Below, in pieces: positions 16,826 through 25,920 of a stretch of 49,418 nucleotides of DNA. Within the stretch, counting starts at the first letter, position 1; the number at the start of each line of letters is the position of its first letter. The notes below the pieces were generated by a model, which was given only the letters and a program-made list of their open reading frames with translations, did not search any database and was not told the origin of the DNA. Made by a program: the position numbers and the translations under genes. This DNA comes from Magnetovibrio sp. (GTDB lineage Bacteria > Pseudomonadota > Alphaproteobacteria > Rhodospirillales > Casp-alpha2): assembly GCA_002709525.1 (NCBI GenBank), contig PARE01000060.1, positions 1 through 49,418 of the forward strand. Reading direction: 5' to 3'.

Positions 16826-19588
16826 ATGTCCGACCAACCAAAACACGTGTTTCTCATCGACGGCTCCGGCTTCCTTTTCCGCGCGTTCCATGCGCTGCCC
16901 CCCATGACCCGCGACGATGGGACGCCAGTGAACGCAGTGTTTGGATTTACGAAAATGGTCATGAAGCTAATTGACGAAACGGATGCGGACTACATCGCTG
17001 TGATCTTTGACCGCGCGCGCAAGACCTTCCGCTCCGAAATTTACGCTGACTATAAGGCGAACCGGCCGCCGCCGCCGGACGAACTGATCCCACAGTTTCA
17101 ACTGGTCCGCGACGCCACAGAGGCCATGAATGTACCCGCGATCGACATGGATGGGTTCGAAGCTGATGATCTGATCGCCACCTACGCCCGCCAAGCCGCG
17201 GAAGCAGGCGCAGAGGTCACCATCGTATCCTCCGACAAGGACCTAATGCAGTTGGTCAATGACAAGATCACCATGTTTGATGCTATGAAGAATCGAGTAA
17301 TTGGCCACGAACAGGTGGTGGAGAAATTTGGCGTCGGGCCTGACAGGGTTGTCGACGTACAGTCACTAGCCGGCGACAGCACCGACAACGTCCCCGGCGT
17401 CCAGGGTATCGGGGTAAAAACGGCGGCCCAATTGATTAACGAATACGGCGATCTTAATTCGCTTTTGGCCAACGCGGGGGAGATCAAACAGCCAAAGCGC
17501 CGCGAAAAGCTTATCGAACAGGCCGACATGGCGCGCATCTCACGCGAGCTGGTACGACTGGATGACAACGTGCCAGTCACTCATGACTGGGAGAGCTTTA
17601 AAGTGAAAGCGCCAGACCCAGACGTGTTATTGCCTTTTCTCAAGCAACAGAACTTTCGCTCGCTTGTATCCACAATGCAGGCGCGCTTAGGCATGGCGCC
17701 AGACACAGGCGGCGGTGGCGGCGATGCGGTAGAGGACGAGGTCTATTATGAACTGGTCCAGACAGAAGACGCCCTTGCGGCCTGGATCGCCGAAGCGGAC
17801 AAGGCCGGTGCGGTAGCTGTAGACACAGAAACGACTGGCCTTGACTCCATGCAGGCAAAACTTGTCGGCGTGTCGCTAGCAGTAACGGCAGGTCGAGCGT
17901 GCTATATCCCTCTGGGGCACAAAGCCACCGACGCCGGCACCACGGGTGACCTTTTGGACAAGTCTAAGAGCGAACCCGCACCGAAACAGGTAGCCTTGGA
18001 CCGGGCCCTAAATCTGCTCAAGCCCCTGTTGGAGGACCCAGCGGTCCTGAAAATTGGCCAAAACATCAAGTACGACAAACAGGTGTTGATGCGCTACGGC
18101 ATTGATATCGTCCCCATCGACGACACTATGCTGATCTCCTATGTCCTGGAGGGCGGCCTTCACGGCCATGGCATGGACGAATTAGCCCGTGACACGCTGG
18201 GTATAGAAACGATCAAATTTAAGGATGTAGCTGGCACTGGGAAGTCACAGGTCACCTTCGATCGTGTGCCCCTGGACAAAGCCCTCGATTACGCTGCCGA
18301 GGACGCGGACATTACGCTTCGGCTTCACAAGACGTTCAAGCCCCGTTTGGCCCAGGAACACATGGTAACGGTTTACGAGACCTTGGAGCGCCCCTTGGTT
18401 CCTGTCCTAGAAACCATGGAACGGGATGGAATTAAAGTTGACGCTCAACAACTAAAGCGTCTTTCAACTGACTTTGGCAAGCGCATGGCCAATCTGGAAG
18501 AAGATGCCCATAAGATGGCCGGTCGAGAATTTAACGTCAGCTCGCCAAAACAGCTAGGCGAGATCCTATTCGATGAGATGGAACTTGAGGGAGGCAAAAG
18601 AGGAAAGACCGGGGCTTACGCTACCGGCGCCGATGTCCTGGAAGGCTTAGCTGCAGAAGGCCATAAACTGCCGAATACCGTCTTGGAGTTTCGCCAACTC
18701 GCCAAACTTAAAAGCACCTACACAGATGCTCTAACTGCCGCCATTAATCCGCAAACGGGCCGCGTGCATACTTCCTACAGTCAAGCAGCTGCCTCGACGG
18801 GGCGGCTTTCATCGACGGACCCAAACCTGCAGAATATCCCCGTTCGCACTGAGGAGGGCCGCAAAATCCGCAAGGCCTTCGTGCCGAAAAAGGGACACGT
18901 TTTGATCTCAGCTGACTATTCCCAGATCGAACTCCGGATCCTTGCCCACGTGGCTAAAATTGACAGCTTGAAGCAGGCCTTTCACGACGGCCAGGATATC
19001 CACGCGCTCACTGCTTCCCAGGTCTTTGGTGAGCCAATTGAGGGCATGGACCCAATGACGCGGCGGAACGCAAAAGCCATCAACTTTGGCATCATCTACG
19101 GGATCTCCGCCTTTGGCCTCGCACGCCAACTGAACATCCCAAATGGCGAGGCAAAAACCTACATAAACGCTTACTTTGACAAATATCCAGGTATCAAGGC
19201 CTACATGGAAAGGACCAAGACCCAGGCCCGCGAGGAGGGCTTTGTCAGCACGCTCTTTGGGCGCAAGTGCCACACCAAGGGTATCAACGACCGCAACCCT
19301 AATATGCGGGGCTTTGCTGAGCGAGCCGCCATCAACGCGCCAATTCAGGGTGGTGCCGCCGACATTATAAAACGCGCGATGATACAGGTGCCGGGAGCGC
19401 TCATGGACGCTGGGCTCAAGGCTCGGATGCTACTGCAAGTGCATGACGAGCTTGTCTTCGAGGTGCCAAAAGAAGAGGCAGAAGACACTATCAGTGTGGT
19501 CAAGGCAACAATGGAAGGCGCGGCAAAATTAGATGTACCGTTAGTGGTGGATGCGGGGACAGGCATGAGTTGGGATGAGGCCCACTAG
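16826..19588 (+). CDS. polA: DNA polymerase I
   Basis: A 920-residue three-domain polymerase for Okazaki-fragment processing and repair. The 5'-3' exonuclease domain (about 1-300) has FLIDGSGFLFRAFHAL, DGFEADDLIATYA and SSDKDLMQLV. The proofreading domain (about 330-530) keeps its carboxylates: AVDTETTGLD, IGQNIKYDK and YAAEDADITLRL. The polymerase domain has SADYSQIELRILAH (motif A), RNAKAINFGIIYGIS (motif B) and QVHDELVFE (motif C). All three activities look intact. GGGAG precedes ATG 16826 by a short spacer. Confidence 0.98.
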   Translation: MSDQPKHVFLIDGSGFLFRAFHALPPMTRDDGTPVNAVFGFTKMVMKLIDETDADYIAVIFDRARKTFRSEIYADYKANRPPPPDELIPQFQLVRDATEAMNVPAIDMDGFEADDLIATYARQAAEAGAEVTIVSSDKDLMQLVNDKITMFDAMKNRVIGHEQVVEKFGVGPDRVVDVQSLAGDSTDNVPGVQGIGVKTAAQLINEYGDLNSLLANAGEIKQPKRREKLIEQADMARISRELVRLDDNVPVTHDWESFKVKAPDPDVLLPFLKQQNFRSLVSTMQARLGMAPDTGGGGGDAVEDEVYYELVQTEDALAAWIAEADKAGAVAVDTETTGLDSMQAKLVGVSLAVTAGRACYIPLGHKATDAGTTGDLLDKSKSEPAPKQVALDRALNLLKPLLEDPAVLKIGQNIKYDKQVLMRYGIDIVPIDDTMLISYVLEGGLHGHGMDELARDTLGIETIKFKDVAGTGKSQVTFDRVPLDKALDYAAEDADITLRLHKTFKPRLAQEHMVTVYETLERPLVPVLETMERDGIKVDAQQLKRLSTDFGKRMANLEEDAHKMAGREFNVSSPKQLGEILFDEMELEGGKRGKTGAYATGADVLEGLAAEGHKLPNTVLEFRQLAKLKSTYTDALTAAINPQTGRVHTSYSQAAASTGRLSSTDPNLQNIPVRTEEGRKIRKAFVPKKGHVLISADYSQIELRILAHVAKIDSLKQAFHDGQDIHALTASQVFGEPIEGMDPMTRRNAKAINFGIIYGISAFGLARQLNIPNGEAKTYINAYFDKYPGIKAYMERTKTQAREEGFVSTLFGRKCHTKGINDRNPNMRGFAERAAINAPIQGGAADIIKRAMIQVPGALMDAGLKARMLLQVHDELVFEVPKEEAEDTISVVKATMEGAAKLDVPLVVDAGTGMSWDEAH

Positions 19589-19790
19589 AATGCTATATGA
19601 TAGGATCGAACTGACTTTCCACGCCCAACTTTAAGGATATGTCGGGGCACACTATCTCCATGGCGTTGGCGAAGATCCCATTCTTGATTGGGGCCTATAA
19701 CGCTCCGACACCACTTACGATGTCACGCATACACAAGTAGGCCCGGACATGGTAAATCTTCAGCACACCTTGACAGGAGGTCATTCGCAG

Positions 19791-19805
19791 GTGCAAGTGC
19801 GTTAA
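19791..19805 (+). other. possible four-codon leader ORF before the ABC ATPase
   Basis: A perfect Shine-Dalgarno AGGAGG (19775-19780) lies 26 bases from the ATPase ATG, too far for it, but ten bases before a GTG that opens a four-codon frame (GTG CAA GTG CGT TAA) ending one base before that ATG. It could couple translation by termination-reinitiation. It is equally possible that it is chance. Confidence 0.3.
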
Positions 19806-19806
19806 C

Positions 19807-20793
19807 ATGCGTTTCTTCAAGCCTACTATAAATCCCGATAACGCATTGGAGGTATGGGGCCTCAGAAAAGTCTATACCTCAGGCGGGAAATCCCTATCAA
19901 AAGAGGCCTTAAAAGGTATAGACCTAACCATTCCAAAAGGCTCCTTCTTTGCCTTGCTAGGGCCGAATGGAGCTGGCAAGTCCACCTTCATCAATATACT
20001 CGCAGGTCTAGTTATGAAAACGGCCGGAGAGGCAAAGGTTTGGGGCTACGACATCATTAAAGATATGCGTGCAGCCAGGCGTTGTATTGGCGTGGTGCCC
20101 CAGGAGCTCAACTTGGACGCATTTTTTACGCCACGTGAGGTTCTCGACCTACAGGCTGGACTGTTCGGAATCCCCGAAAAAAGTCGGCGTACCGACGAGA
20201 TTTTGGAAGCCGTCGGCCTGACAGACATGGCGAACGCATATGCCCGTTCATTGTCAGGCGGTATGCGCCGTCGGCTACTGGTCGGCAAGGCCATGGTCCA
20301 TTCGCCGCCTGTGCTGATCCTAGATGAACCGTCAGCGGGTGTCGACGTGGACCTCCGCCGTCAGCTCTGGAGCCATGTGAAGGCCCTGAACTCCAATGGT
20401 ACGACGGTGCTGCTGACCACTCACTACCTAGAAGAGGCTGAGGCCATGTGCGATACAATTGGTATTATTAACCACGGCCAGCTAATTGCCTGCGAAAATA
20501 CGCCGGATCTCCTTGGCCGGTTGGACTCGAAACAAATGGTGATAACCGTCGACCGGGATTTGGATGCGGTGCCAAACACCCTGGCCGCCTTTGCCACCGA
20601 AATTGGCGATTCACGCACCCTTCAGATTTCCTTCCCGCCAAGTCGGGTCAACGCGGGTCAGGTTTTGGCCGCTATAAACGATGCGGACCTTGGGATCGTC
20701 GACGTGGTCACTCGTGAGGCAGACTTGGAGGACATCTTCGTCAATCTGACCCACGCCGATAATATGACTGGTAAGGTGCAGGCCTCGAAGTGA
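19807..20793 (+). CDS. ABC transporter ATP-binding protein, ABC-2/export type
   Basis: A 328-residue ATPase. Walker A LGPNGAGKST, signature SLSGGMRRRLLVGKAM, Walker B VLILDEPSAGVD, and switch His in TTHYLEEAEAM are intact. The form (LDEPSAGVD, MRRRLL, C-terminal domain after residue 235) is that of the DrrA/ABC-2 family, which normally pairs with a separate ABC-2 permease. No permease gene is adjacent. Its stop overlaps the GTG start of a lipoprotein hydrolase gene (GTGA), so the two are translationally coupled. The substrate is unknown; lipid or drug export is the usual family role. Confidence 0.9.
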   Translation: MRFFKPTINPDNALEVWGLRKVYTSGGKSLSKEALKGIDLTIPKGSFFALLGPNGAGKSTFINILAGLVMKTAGEAKVWGYDIIKDMRAARRCIGVVPQELNLDAFFTPREVLDLQAGLFGIPEKSRRTDEILEAVGLTDMANAYARSLSGGMRRRLLVGKAMVHSPPVLILDEPSAGVDVDLRRQLWSHVKALNSNGTTVLLTTHYLEEAEAMCDTIGIINHGQLIACENTPDLLGRLDSKQMVITVDRDLDAVPNTLAAFATEIGDSRTLQISFPPSRVNAGQVLAAINDADLGIVDVVTREADLEDIFVNLTHADNMTGKVQASK

Positions 20794-21779
20794 GATACAA
20801 CTTGGCTTCGCTGATGCTTACAGGCCTTTTGTCGGCCTGCGCGCCGCACTTCCCAGCACCTGAGCCCGAAATGGGGCAGCCCTATCTGACCGACACCGCC
20901 CTCATTACAGCCGACGGCACTGCTCTTCCGCTACATGCTTGGCGGCCAACGGGCGAACCCCGAGCTGTTATCTTAGCCCTCCACGGATTTAACGATTACG
21001 GTGTTTTCTTCGGCGATCCAGGAGATTTCCTGGCACTCCGCGGAATCGTATCCTACTCCTATGACCAACGGGGGTTTGGCGGCGCACCAAACCCGGGAAT
21101 CTGGGCGGGTGTGACGACATATACGCGCGACGCAGGTCAAGCGGTCCGTGCCATAAAACAACGCCATCCAGCGCTGCCACTTTATTTGCACGGCTCCTCC
21201 ATGGGCGGGGCCGTGGCCATGCTGGCCGCCAGCGGACCCGACGCCGCTCCAGTGGACGGTCTGATCCTCGCGGCCCCAGCCGTGTGGGGCCGCACAACTA
21301 TGCCTTGGTATCAGCGTCTGGCACTATGGATCGGTGCAAATTTAGTGCCGGAAATGTCCTTAACAGGACGCGGATTAGACATTGTTCCCTCAGACAACCA
21401 CGAGATGCTGGTCCGTCTGAATCAGGACCCCTTGGTCATCAAACAAACCCGAATCGACACCATCTATGGTCTTGTAAACCTTATGGATGCAGCCTTGGCC
21501 GCGGCGCCGGATCTAACGACGCCGACACTCATTCTCTATGGCGAAAGGGATGAGATTATTCCCAAGGCGCCGACCCGTCGCATGCTGAAAACGTTGTCAT
21601 CCGGTCACCACCGCATCGCATTTTATAAAAGCGGATTCCACATGCTGCTTCGGGACCTTCAGGCTGCCACCGTCTGGAAAGACATGGCCGCCTGGATTAA
21701 CAACCAGAACGCGCCCTTGCCATCAAAAGCAGATCAGCGCAGTCTAAGTTTGCTGGGCATAACGGAGGCGCTACACTAA
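20790..21779 (+). CDS. lipoprotein alpha/beta hydrolase (lysophospholipase / monoacylglycerol lipase-like)
   Basis: A 329-residue protein starting at GTG 20790. Its N-terminus is a lipoprotein leader, MRYNLASLMLTGLLSAC, with lipobox LSAC (Cys17), so it should be membrane-anchored on the periplasmic side. ALHGFNDYGVFF gives the oxyanion region, HGSSMGGAVAML the nucleophile Ser elbow, YGERDEIIP the acid and GFHMLLRD the catalytic His. It belongs to the serine aminopeptidase S33/lysophospholipase group. The position between an ABC ATPase and a flavin oxidase, with a 4-base overlap and a 2-base gap, indicates one operon; the shared purpose is unclear. Confidence 0.9.
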   Translation: MRYNLASLMLTGLLSACAPHFPAPEPEMGQPYLTDTALITADGTALPLHAWRPTGEPRAVILALHGFNDYGVFFGDPGDFLALRGIVSYSYDQRGFGGAPNPGIWAGVTTYTRDAGQAVRAIKQRHPALPLYLHGSSMGGAVAMLAASGPDAAPVDGLILAAPAVWGRTTMPWYQRLALWIGANLVPEMSLTGRGLDIVPSDNHEMLVRLNQDPLVIKQTRIDTIYGLVNLMDAALAAAPDLTTPTLILYGERDEIIPKAPTRRMLKTLSSGHHRIAFYKSGFHMLLRDLQAATVWKDMAAWINNQNAPLPSKADQRSLSLLGITEALH

Positions 21780-21781
21780 AT

Positions 21782-23062
21782 ATGGATTTCAAGGAAACCC
21801 CATACTGGTGGGAGGCTGCGCCCCGGCCGACCCCGCATGAAAAATCGGTGCAAAAGTCCTGCGACGTTGCCATCATCGGCGCGGGGTTCGCGGGTCTAAC
21901 GGCAGCCCTGATACTGGCCCGGGCGGGACGCAACGTGCAAGTCTTCGACAAGCAGCGTCCTGGCGAGGGCGCATCCAGCCGCAACGGTGGCATTGCATCG
22001 GGCAACATCAAAATGGAATTCTCAGCCATGGTGTCGGCCTTTGGGGAGGATGCTGCGAAAAGAATCTACGCCGAGGGCGTGGCCGCGCGCGAAGACTTGG
22101 CCCGCTTTATCGAAGACGAGAAGATTGATTGCCATTTCGAAATGACCGGCAGGTTCACCGGCGCCTGCCGGCCAAAGCATTACGACAGGCTGGCCCGCGA
22201 GGCAGAATTTCTGAACAAGCATCTGGACCTTGGCGCAGAAGTTGTGGTTCGCGCTAACCAGCACAAGGAAGTGGACACCGGACTTTACCACGGCGGCGTA
22301 GTGCGCCCCGACATCGGCGGCCTCCACCCGGGCCTATTGCACCAGGGGATTCTAGACCGCGCCCTGGAAGCGGGCGTTACCGTGCATGGCGTTACCGACG
22401 TGGAAGGATTTTTGAAGGACGGAGACGACTTTCTGATCACGACATCGCGTGGCACTACGAAAGCCCGCGATCTTTTGGTCTGCACTAATGGCTATACGGG
22501 TAAGACCACACCCTGGCTGCAGCGCCGCATTGTGCCAATCCCAAGCCAGATTATCGCTACGGAGCCTATCCCCACCGAGACTATGCGGCGCCTAATGCCC
22601 AAAGGCCGCATGCTAGGCGAGACCCGCAACACCTATCACTACTATCGCCCATCGCCCGACGGCACGTGCATCATCTTTGGTGGCCGCGCCGGCGCCGGCA
22701 CGGATGATCCCCGAGAAAAATTCAAACACTTGCATAACGGCCTCGTGGAAATATTCCCCGAACTAAAAAACGTAGGTATTACCCATTCGTGGTGGGGCTT
22801 CACTGGCTACACCTTCGACTTTTTGCCGAAATCAGTGGTCAATGACGGCGTACATTACGCTGCCGGGTTCTGCGGTTCAGGTGTTGTCTGGGCACGCTGG
22901 TTTGCCAAAAAGTCCGCCATGCGCATTGTCGGCAACGCCAAGGATGCGGAAAGCGCCTTCGACGGGAGGCCAGCGCAGACCAGACTTCTCTATACTGGCA
23001 ATCCGTGGTTCCTACCCTGGGTGATCGCCTGGTACGGATGGAAAGACCGTTTGGGACTTTAG
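21782..23062 (+). CDS. FAD-dependent amine oxidase, PuuB/DadA-type
   Basis: A 426-residue flavoprotein of the DAO family. The opening YWWEAAPRPTP and the FAD loop AIIGAGFAGLTAALILARAG are typical of gamma-glutamylputrescine oxidase-like proteins; GASSRNGGIASGNIK follows. The C-terminal half has PSPDGTCIIFGGRAG, WWGFTGYTFDFLPK and HYAAGFCGSGVVWARW, the flavin and active-site face. It probably oxidises an N-alkylated amino acid or polyamine derivative in the cytosol, releasing H2O2 or passing electrons on. GGAGG lies about a dozen bases before the ATG. It is third in the operon with the ABC ATPase and the lipoprotein hydrolase. Confidence 0.9.
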   Translation: MDFKETPYWWEAAPRPTPHEKSVQKSCDVAIIGAGFAGLTAALILARAGRNVQVFDKQRPGEGASSRNGGIASGNIKMEFSAMVSAFGEDAAKRIYAEGVAAREDLARFIEDEKIDCHFEMTGRFTGACRPKHYDRLAREAEFLNKHLDLGAEVVVRANQHKEVDTGLYHGGVVRPDIGGLHPGLLHQGILDRALEAGVTVHGVTDVEGFLKDGDDFLITTSRGTTKARDLLVCTNGYTGKTTPWLQRRIVPIPSQIIATEPIPTETMRRLMPKGRMLGETRNTYHYYRPSPDGTCIIFGGRAGAGTDDPREKFKHLHNGLVEIFPELKNVGITHSWWGFTGYTFDFLPKSVVNDGVHYAAGFCGSGVVWARWFAKKSAMRIVGNAKDAESAFDGRPAQTRLLYTGNPWFLPWVIAWYGWKDRLGL

Positions 23063-23461
23063 GCTAAATCTAGGCAAGCGCCGGGATCAGCATTTCCAGA
23101 AACGCATAAAGATTTCAGCCGGTGGTATCCAGAATTGTCTGGAGGTCTATGCGGCTCTCCATAGCGACGCCCAAACGCATTTAGATCATCGTCAGACTGA
23201 GCCACTTGATCGACAACCATGAAGTTACCAATACACATTGTTCGGTGTTCGTCATCTGACACCTCGGAAGAGAATAAGTTTATTTGGACTGAAAGACCGA
23301 TGATTATTTTGGTGCATAAAGCCGCATTTTCCTTGCCGATATCATATTGAGCCAACCTCTAGTCGGCACCAGCAAAATCACCAAGACAAACGGACATATC
23401 AACGTGCCAATACTCCCAGCTAGGTCAATGGCGCCGAGGACAAGAAACATGTTTTCCACGC
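23063..23461. other. 399-base stretch without a recognised gene
   Basis: This lies between the PuuB-like stop and the tadA stop (convergent). On the minus strand a short frame around 23310-23450 encodes a hydrophobic segment (MFLVLGAIDLAGSIGTLICP and onward) that looks like one or two membrane helices, and a second frame runs on from it out of phase. It could be a decayed membrane-protein gene. I cannot name a family, and no strong RBS supports a live gene. Confidence 0.35.
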
Positions 23462-23935
23462 TTACTGGCGGCGTTTGGCGAAAAATGCCTTTAAGATGGC
23501 CACACAATCCATTTCCATGACCCCGCCGATTATTTCTGGCGCGTGGTGAGTTGTAGGCTGGTCAAAGATTCGCGGCCCGTGTTCCACTCCACCGCCTTTA
23601 GGGTCATAGGCTCCAAATACTACTTTGCGGAGGCGCGCAAAGGCGATCGCCGTGGCACAGAGCGCACAGGGCTCAAGCGTCACATACAAATCGCAATCAG
23701 GCAGGCGCGTGTCGCAGCGCGCCGCAGCGGCCTGCCGTATAACCAGAACTTCCGCATGTGCGGTAGGATCAGATAGTTCTTCCACCCGATTTCCAGCCCG
23801 CGCCAAAACTATACCCGTAGCCGCTTCCACTAGAATAGCTCCCACGGGCACCTCGCCCCGGGCGGAGGCGGCGCGGGCTTCAGCAAGGGCTTGAGTCATA
23901 AAATCGATTTTAATCACAAGGAAACTTGAAGCCAA
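23462..23935 (-). CDS. tadA: tRNA-specific adenosine deaminase
   Basis: A protein of up to 157 residues that deaminates the wobble adenosine of tRNA-Arg(ACG) to inosine. The zinc site is complete: [10 protein letters not shown] (His60, Glu62) and [10 protein letters not shown] (Cys90, Cys93). [12 protein letters not shown] is the standard N-terminal strand. The start is unclear. The longest frame begins at TTG 23935, with in-frame GTG 23917 and ATG 23899 as alternatives. None has a good RBS, and the ATG would cut just at the family's first helix, so one of the two upstream codons is more likely. It is divergent from the pseudouridine synthase gene, 57 bases away. Confidence 0.93.
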   Translation of the reverse strand: MASSFLVIKIDFMTQALAEARAASARGEVPVGAILVEAATGIVLARAGNRVEELSDPTAHAEVLVIRQAAAARCDTRLPDCDLYVTLEPCALCATAIAFARLRKVVFGAYDPKGGGVEHGPRIFDQPTTHHAPEIIGGVMEMDCVAILKAFFAKRRQ

Positions 23936-23992
23936 GTCGCGATGCCGTCAAGGCACGCTTGTTCCGGTTTAATGCGCTGCTACAGTACGACT

Positions 23993-24763
23993 ATGTCAGA
24001 ACAGAATAGCGCCAATAAAGGTGAACGCATCGCTAAGGTCTTGGCGCGTGCGGGGCTCTGTTCGCGACGTGAGGCGGAGCGTTGGATCGATAACGGTCGA
24101 GTGCGTTTGAATGGTGCGATTCTGAGCACACCCGCGGTGACCGTGACGGATGCTGATGAGGTTCTCGTGGACGGTCAGCCCTTACCGGAAAATGAGAAGA
24201 CGCGGCTTTGGCGCTATCATAAGCCGCCGGGACTCGTCACCACGAACAGCGACCCCGAAGGTCGAGCGACCGTATTTGACCGCCTGCCACGAGACTTGCC
24301 GCGGGTCATGACTGTGGGGAGGCTAGATATCACCTCGGAGGGCCTGCTGCTCCTCACCAACGATGGGGGCCTAGCAAGACAATTAGAACTACCGGCGACT
24401 GGCTGGACCCGGCGGTATCGGGTCCGGGTTCACGGCAGAGTCGATGAGCCACGGCTTTCAAAACTGGCCAGTGGGATGACAGTTGACGGAGTGCAATACG
24501 GCGCTATCCAAGCCAGCCTTGAGGTTCAACAGAAATCCAATGCCTGGCTTGATGTGCGGCTCCGGGAAGGCAAGAACCGCGAAATTCGCCGAGTCATGAC
24601 GCATCTGGGCTTAAACGTAACCCGCCTTATCCGTACTGCCTACGGTCCCTTCCAGCTGGGTAAGATGGATCGAGGTCAGGTGATCGAGGTTTCGGGCAAG
24701 GTCATGCGTGATCAGATCGCGGGGCCTGGAAAACGTAAATCCCGCAAAGGCGGTTTTAGGTGA
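23993..24763 (+). CDS. rluB: RsuA/RluB-family rRNA pseudouridine synthase
   Basis: A 256-residue protein from ATG 23993; 17 more codons are open upstream but lack family character. The N-terminal S4 RNA-binding domain reads [18 protein letters not shown]. The catalytic Asp is in [40 protein letters not shown] is the conserved C-terminal basic motif. It most likely modifies 23S rRNA near position 2605 (RluB), though RsuA and RluE/F cannot be fully excluded by eye. rsmD starts ten bases after its stop, so the two are likely co-transcribed. Confidence 0.88.
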   Translation: MSEQNSANKGERIAKVLARAGLCSRREAERWIDNGRVRLNGAILSTPAVTVTDADEVLVDGQPLPENEKTRLWRYHKPPGLVTTNSDPEGRATVFDRLPRDLPRVMTVGRLDITSEGLLLLTNDGGLARQLELPATGWTRRYRVRVHGRVDEPRLSKLASGMTVDGVQYGAIQASLEVQQKSNAWLDVRLREGKNREIRRVMTHLGLNVTRLIRTAYGPFQLGKMDRGQVIEVSGKVMRDQIAGPGKRKSRKGGFR

Positions 24764-24773
24764 GGGTTCGCAA

Positions 24774-25352
24774 ATGAGAATTGTCGGGGGGATCTTTAAG
24801 GGTCGACGCCTGATGGCGCCGGCAGGATATGATGTGCGACCGACGGGGGATCGGACACGTGAATCGCTATTCAACATTATAACTCACGGCTTGGCCGGCT
24901 GGGAAGGTGAATTGGAAGATGCGAGTGTTGTTGACCTATTTTGCGGGACAGGCGCCCTAGGGCTCGAGGCGTTATCACGAGGCGCGGCTCATGTGACCCT
25001 TGTCGACAATTCAGTATCCGTTTTGTCAGTGGTTAAAAAAAATTTAGCACTGGGTATAGAGACGGCAAAGCGAACTACCATTCTTAGAATGGACGCGACT
25101 AGGTTGGCACTCCCCCCTCGCTCCGCCGGAGCGCCATGCGACATCGCCTTTTTGGACCCGCCCTATGGCTCCGGTTTGGCGGTGCCGGCATTAGGGTCGC
25201 TAAAGACGCGTGGCTGGCTTTCCGACGGGGGCCTGGCGGTTATTGAAGTGGGATCGGATGAGTCCCTAAATCCGCCGTTGGGGTACGCAGTCCTTAAGAC
25301 GCGTTCTTACGGTGCAGCCAAAATAGTATTTTTGCTTTTACGAAACTGCTGA
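24774..25352 (+). CDS. rsmD: 16S rRNA (guanine966-N2)-methyltransferase
   Basis: A 192-residue SAM-dependent methyltransferase. ATG 24774 (MRIVGGIFKGRRLMAP) is the family N-terminus; a start at 24708 would overlap the upstream gene. RPTGDRTRESLFNI, the SAM loop VVDLFCGTGALGLEALSRGA and the catalytic FLDPPYGSG are all present. It methylates G966 of 16S rRNA in the 30S subunit. It follows rluB directly. A gene-poor, AT-richer stretch begins after it. Confidence 0.95.
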   Translation: MRIVGGIFKGRRLMAPAGYDVRPTGDRTRESLFNIITHGLAGWEGELEDASVVDLFCGTGALGLEALSRGAAHVTLVDNSVSVLSVVKKNLALGIETAKRTTILRMDATRLALPPRSAGAPCDIAFLDPPYGSGLAVPALGSLKTRGWLSDGGLAVIEVGSDESLNPPLGYAVLKTRSYGAAKIVFLLLRNC

Positions 25353-25920
25353 GCCTTTAACCAAATCTATGGCTGGAAAAATATAAAGGCACATATCTAA
25401 ATGACGTTTAATTCAGCCTTTTGACACCACACCCCAACCTGACTCTTCGGCTACCTAAAAAAGTCGACGCGGAGTATCACTCTAACGACAATATTGGCAA
25501 AGATGTATGGATATATGCTTTCTCGTGGTTAAATCACAGTCACTGGATTTGGTCCATATCAGCTCGTAGAAACGACCGGCCAGCAATCCCATCGGCATGA
25601 CTGTTAGCGTCCAGGTGCGCAAAGCAGAAGTACGGTTCGTTTCGAAGCAATTAGTTGCGGCTGCAGAGGTCAAACGTCGTTAACCTATTGTATGATTTAG
25701 GCAGACCTCCCCGCAGCACAAGCATCATCGCAGAATAATGCTACCTACCGAGTATACTTGAGTGTTAACCAAAGGCGGAGCAGAGAGTACTTCGCATTAC
25801 GGGAATTTCATCATCACAAGCGGTTTGGTCTATCAGGAAGGTTAATTGTCTCAGACTTCCTCCCATGCAATCATTTTGGTTGGGGAGGCTTCAACAACCA
25901 GTATTTGGAATTCAAGGGTC
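25353..25920. other. 568-base AT-rich stretch without a recognised gene
   Basis: Just after the rsmD stop there is a seven-base inverted repeat, GCCTTTA (25353-25359) and TAAAGGC (25384-25390), with a 24-base loop and no T-run; it might be a transcript-end hairpin. I see no convincing gene in the rest. The short frames present lack RBS and family character. The right end must hold the promoter of the exported protein that follows. Confidence 0.45.
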
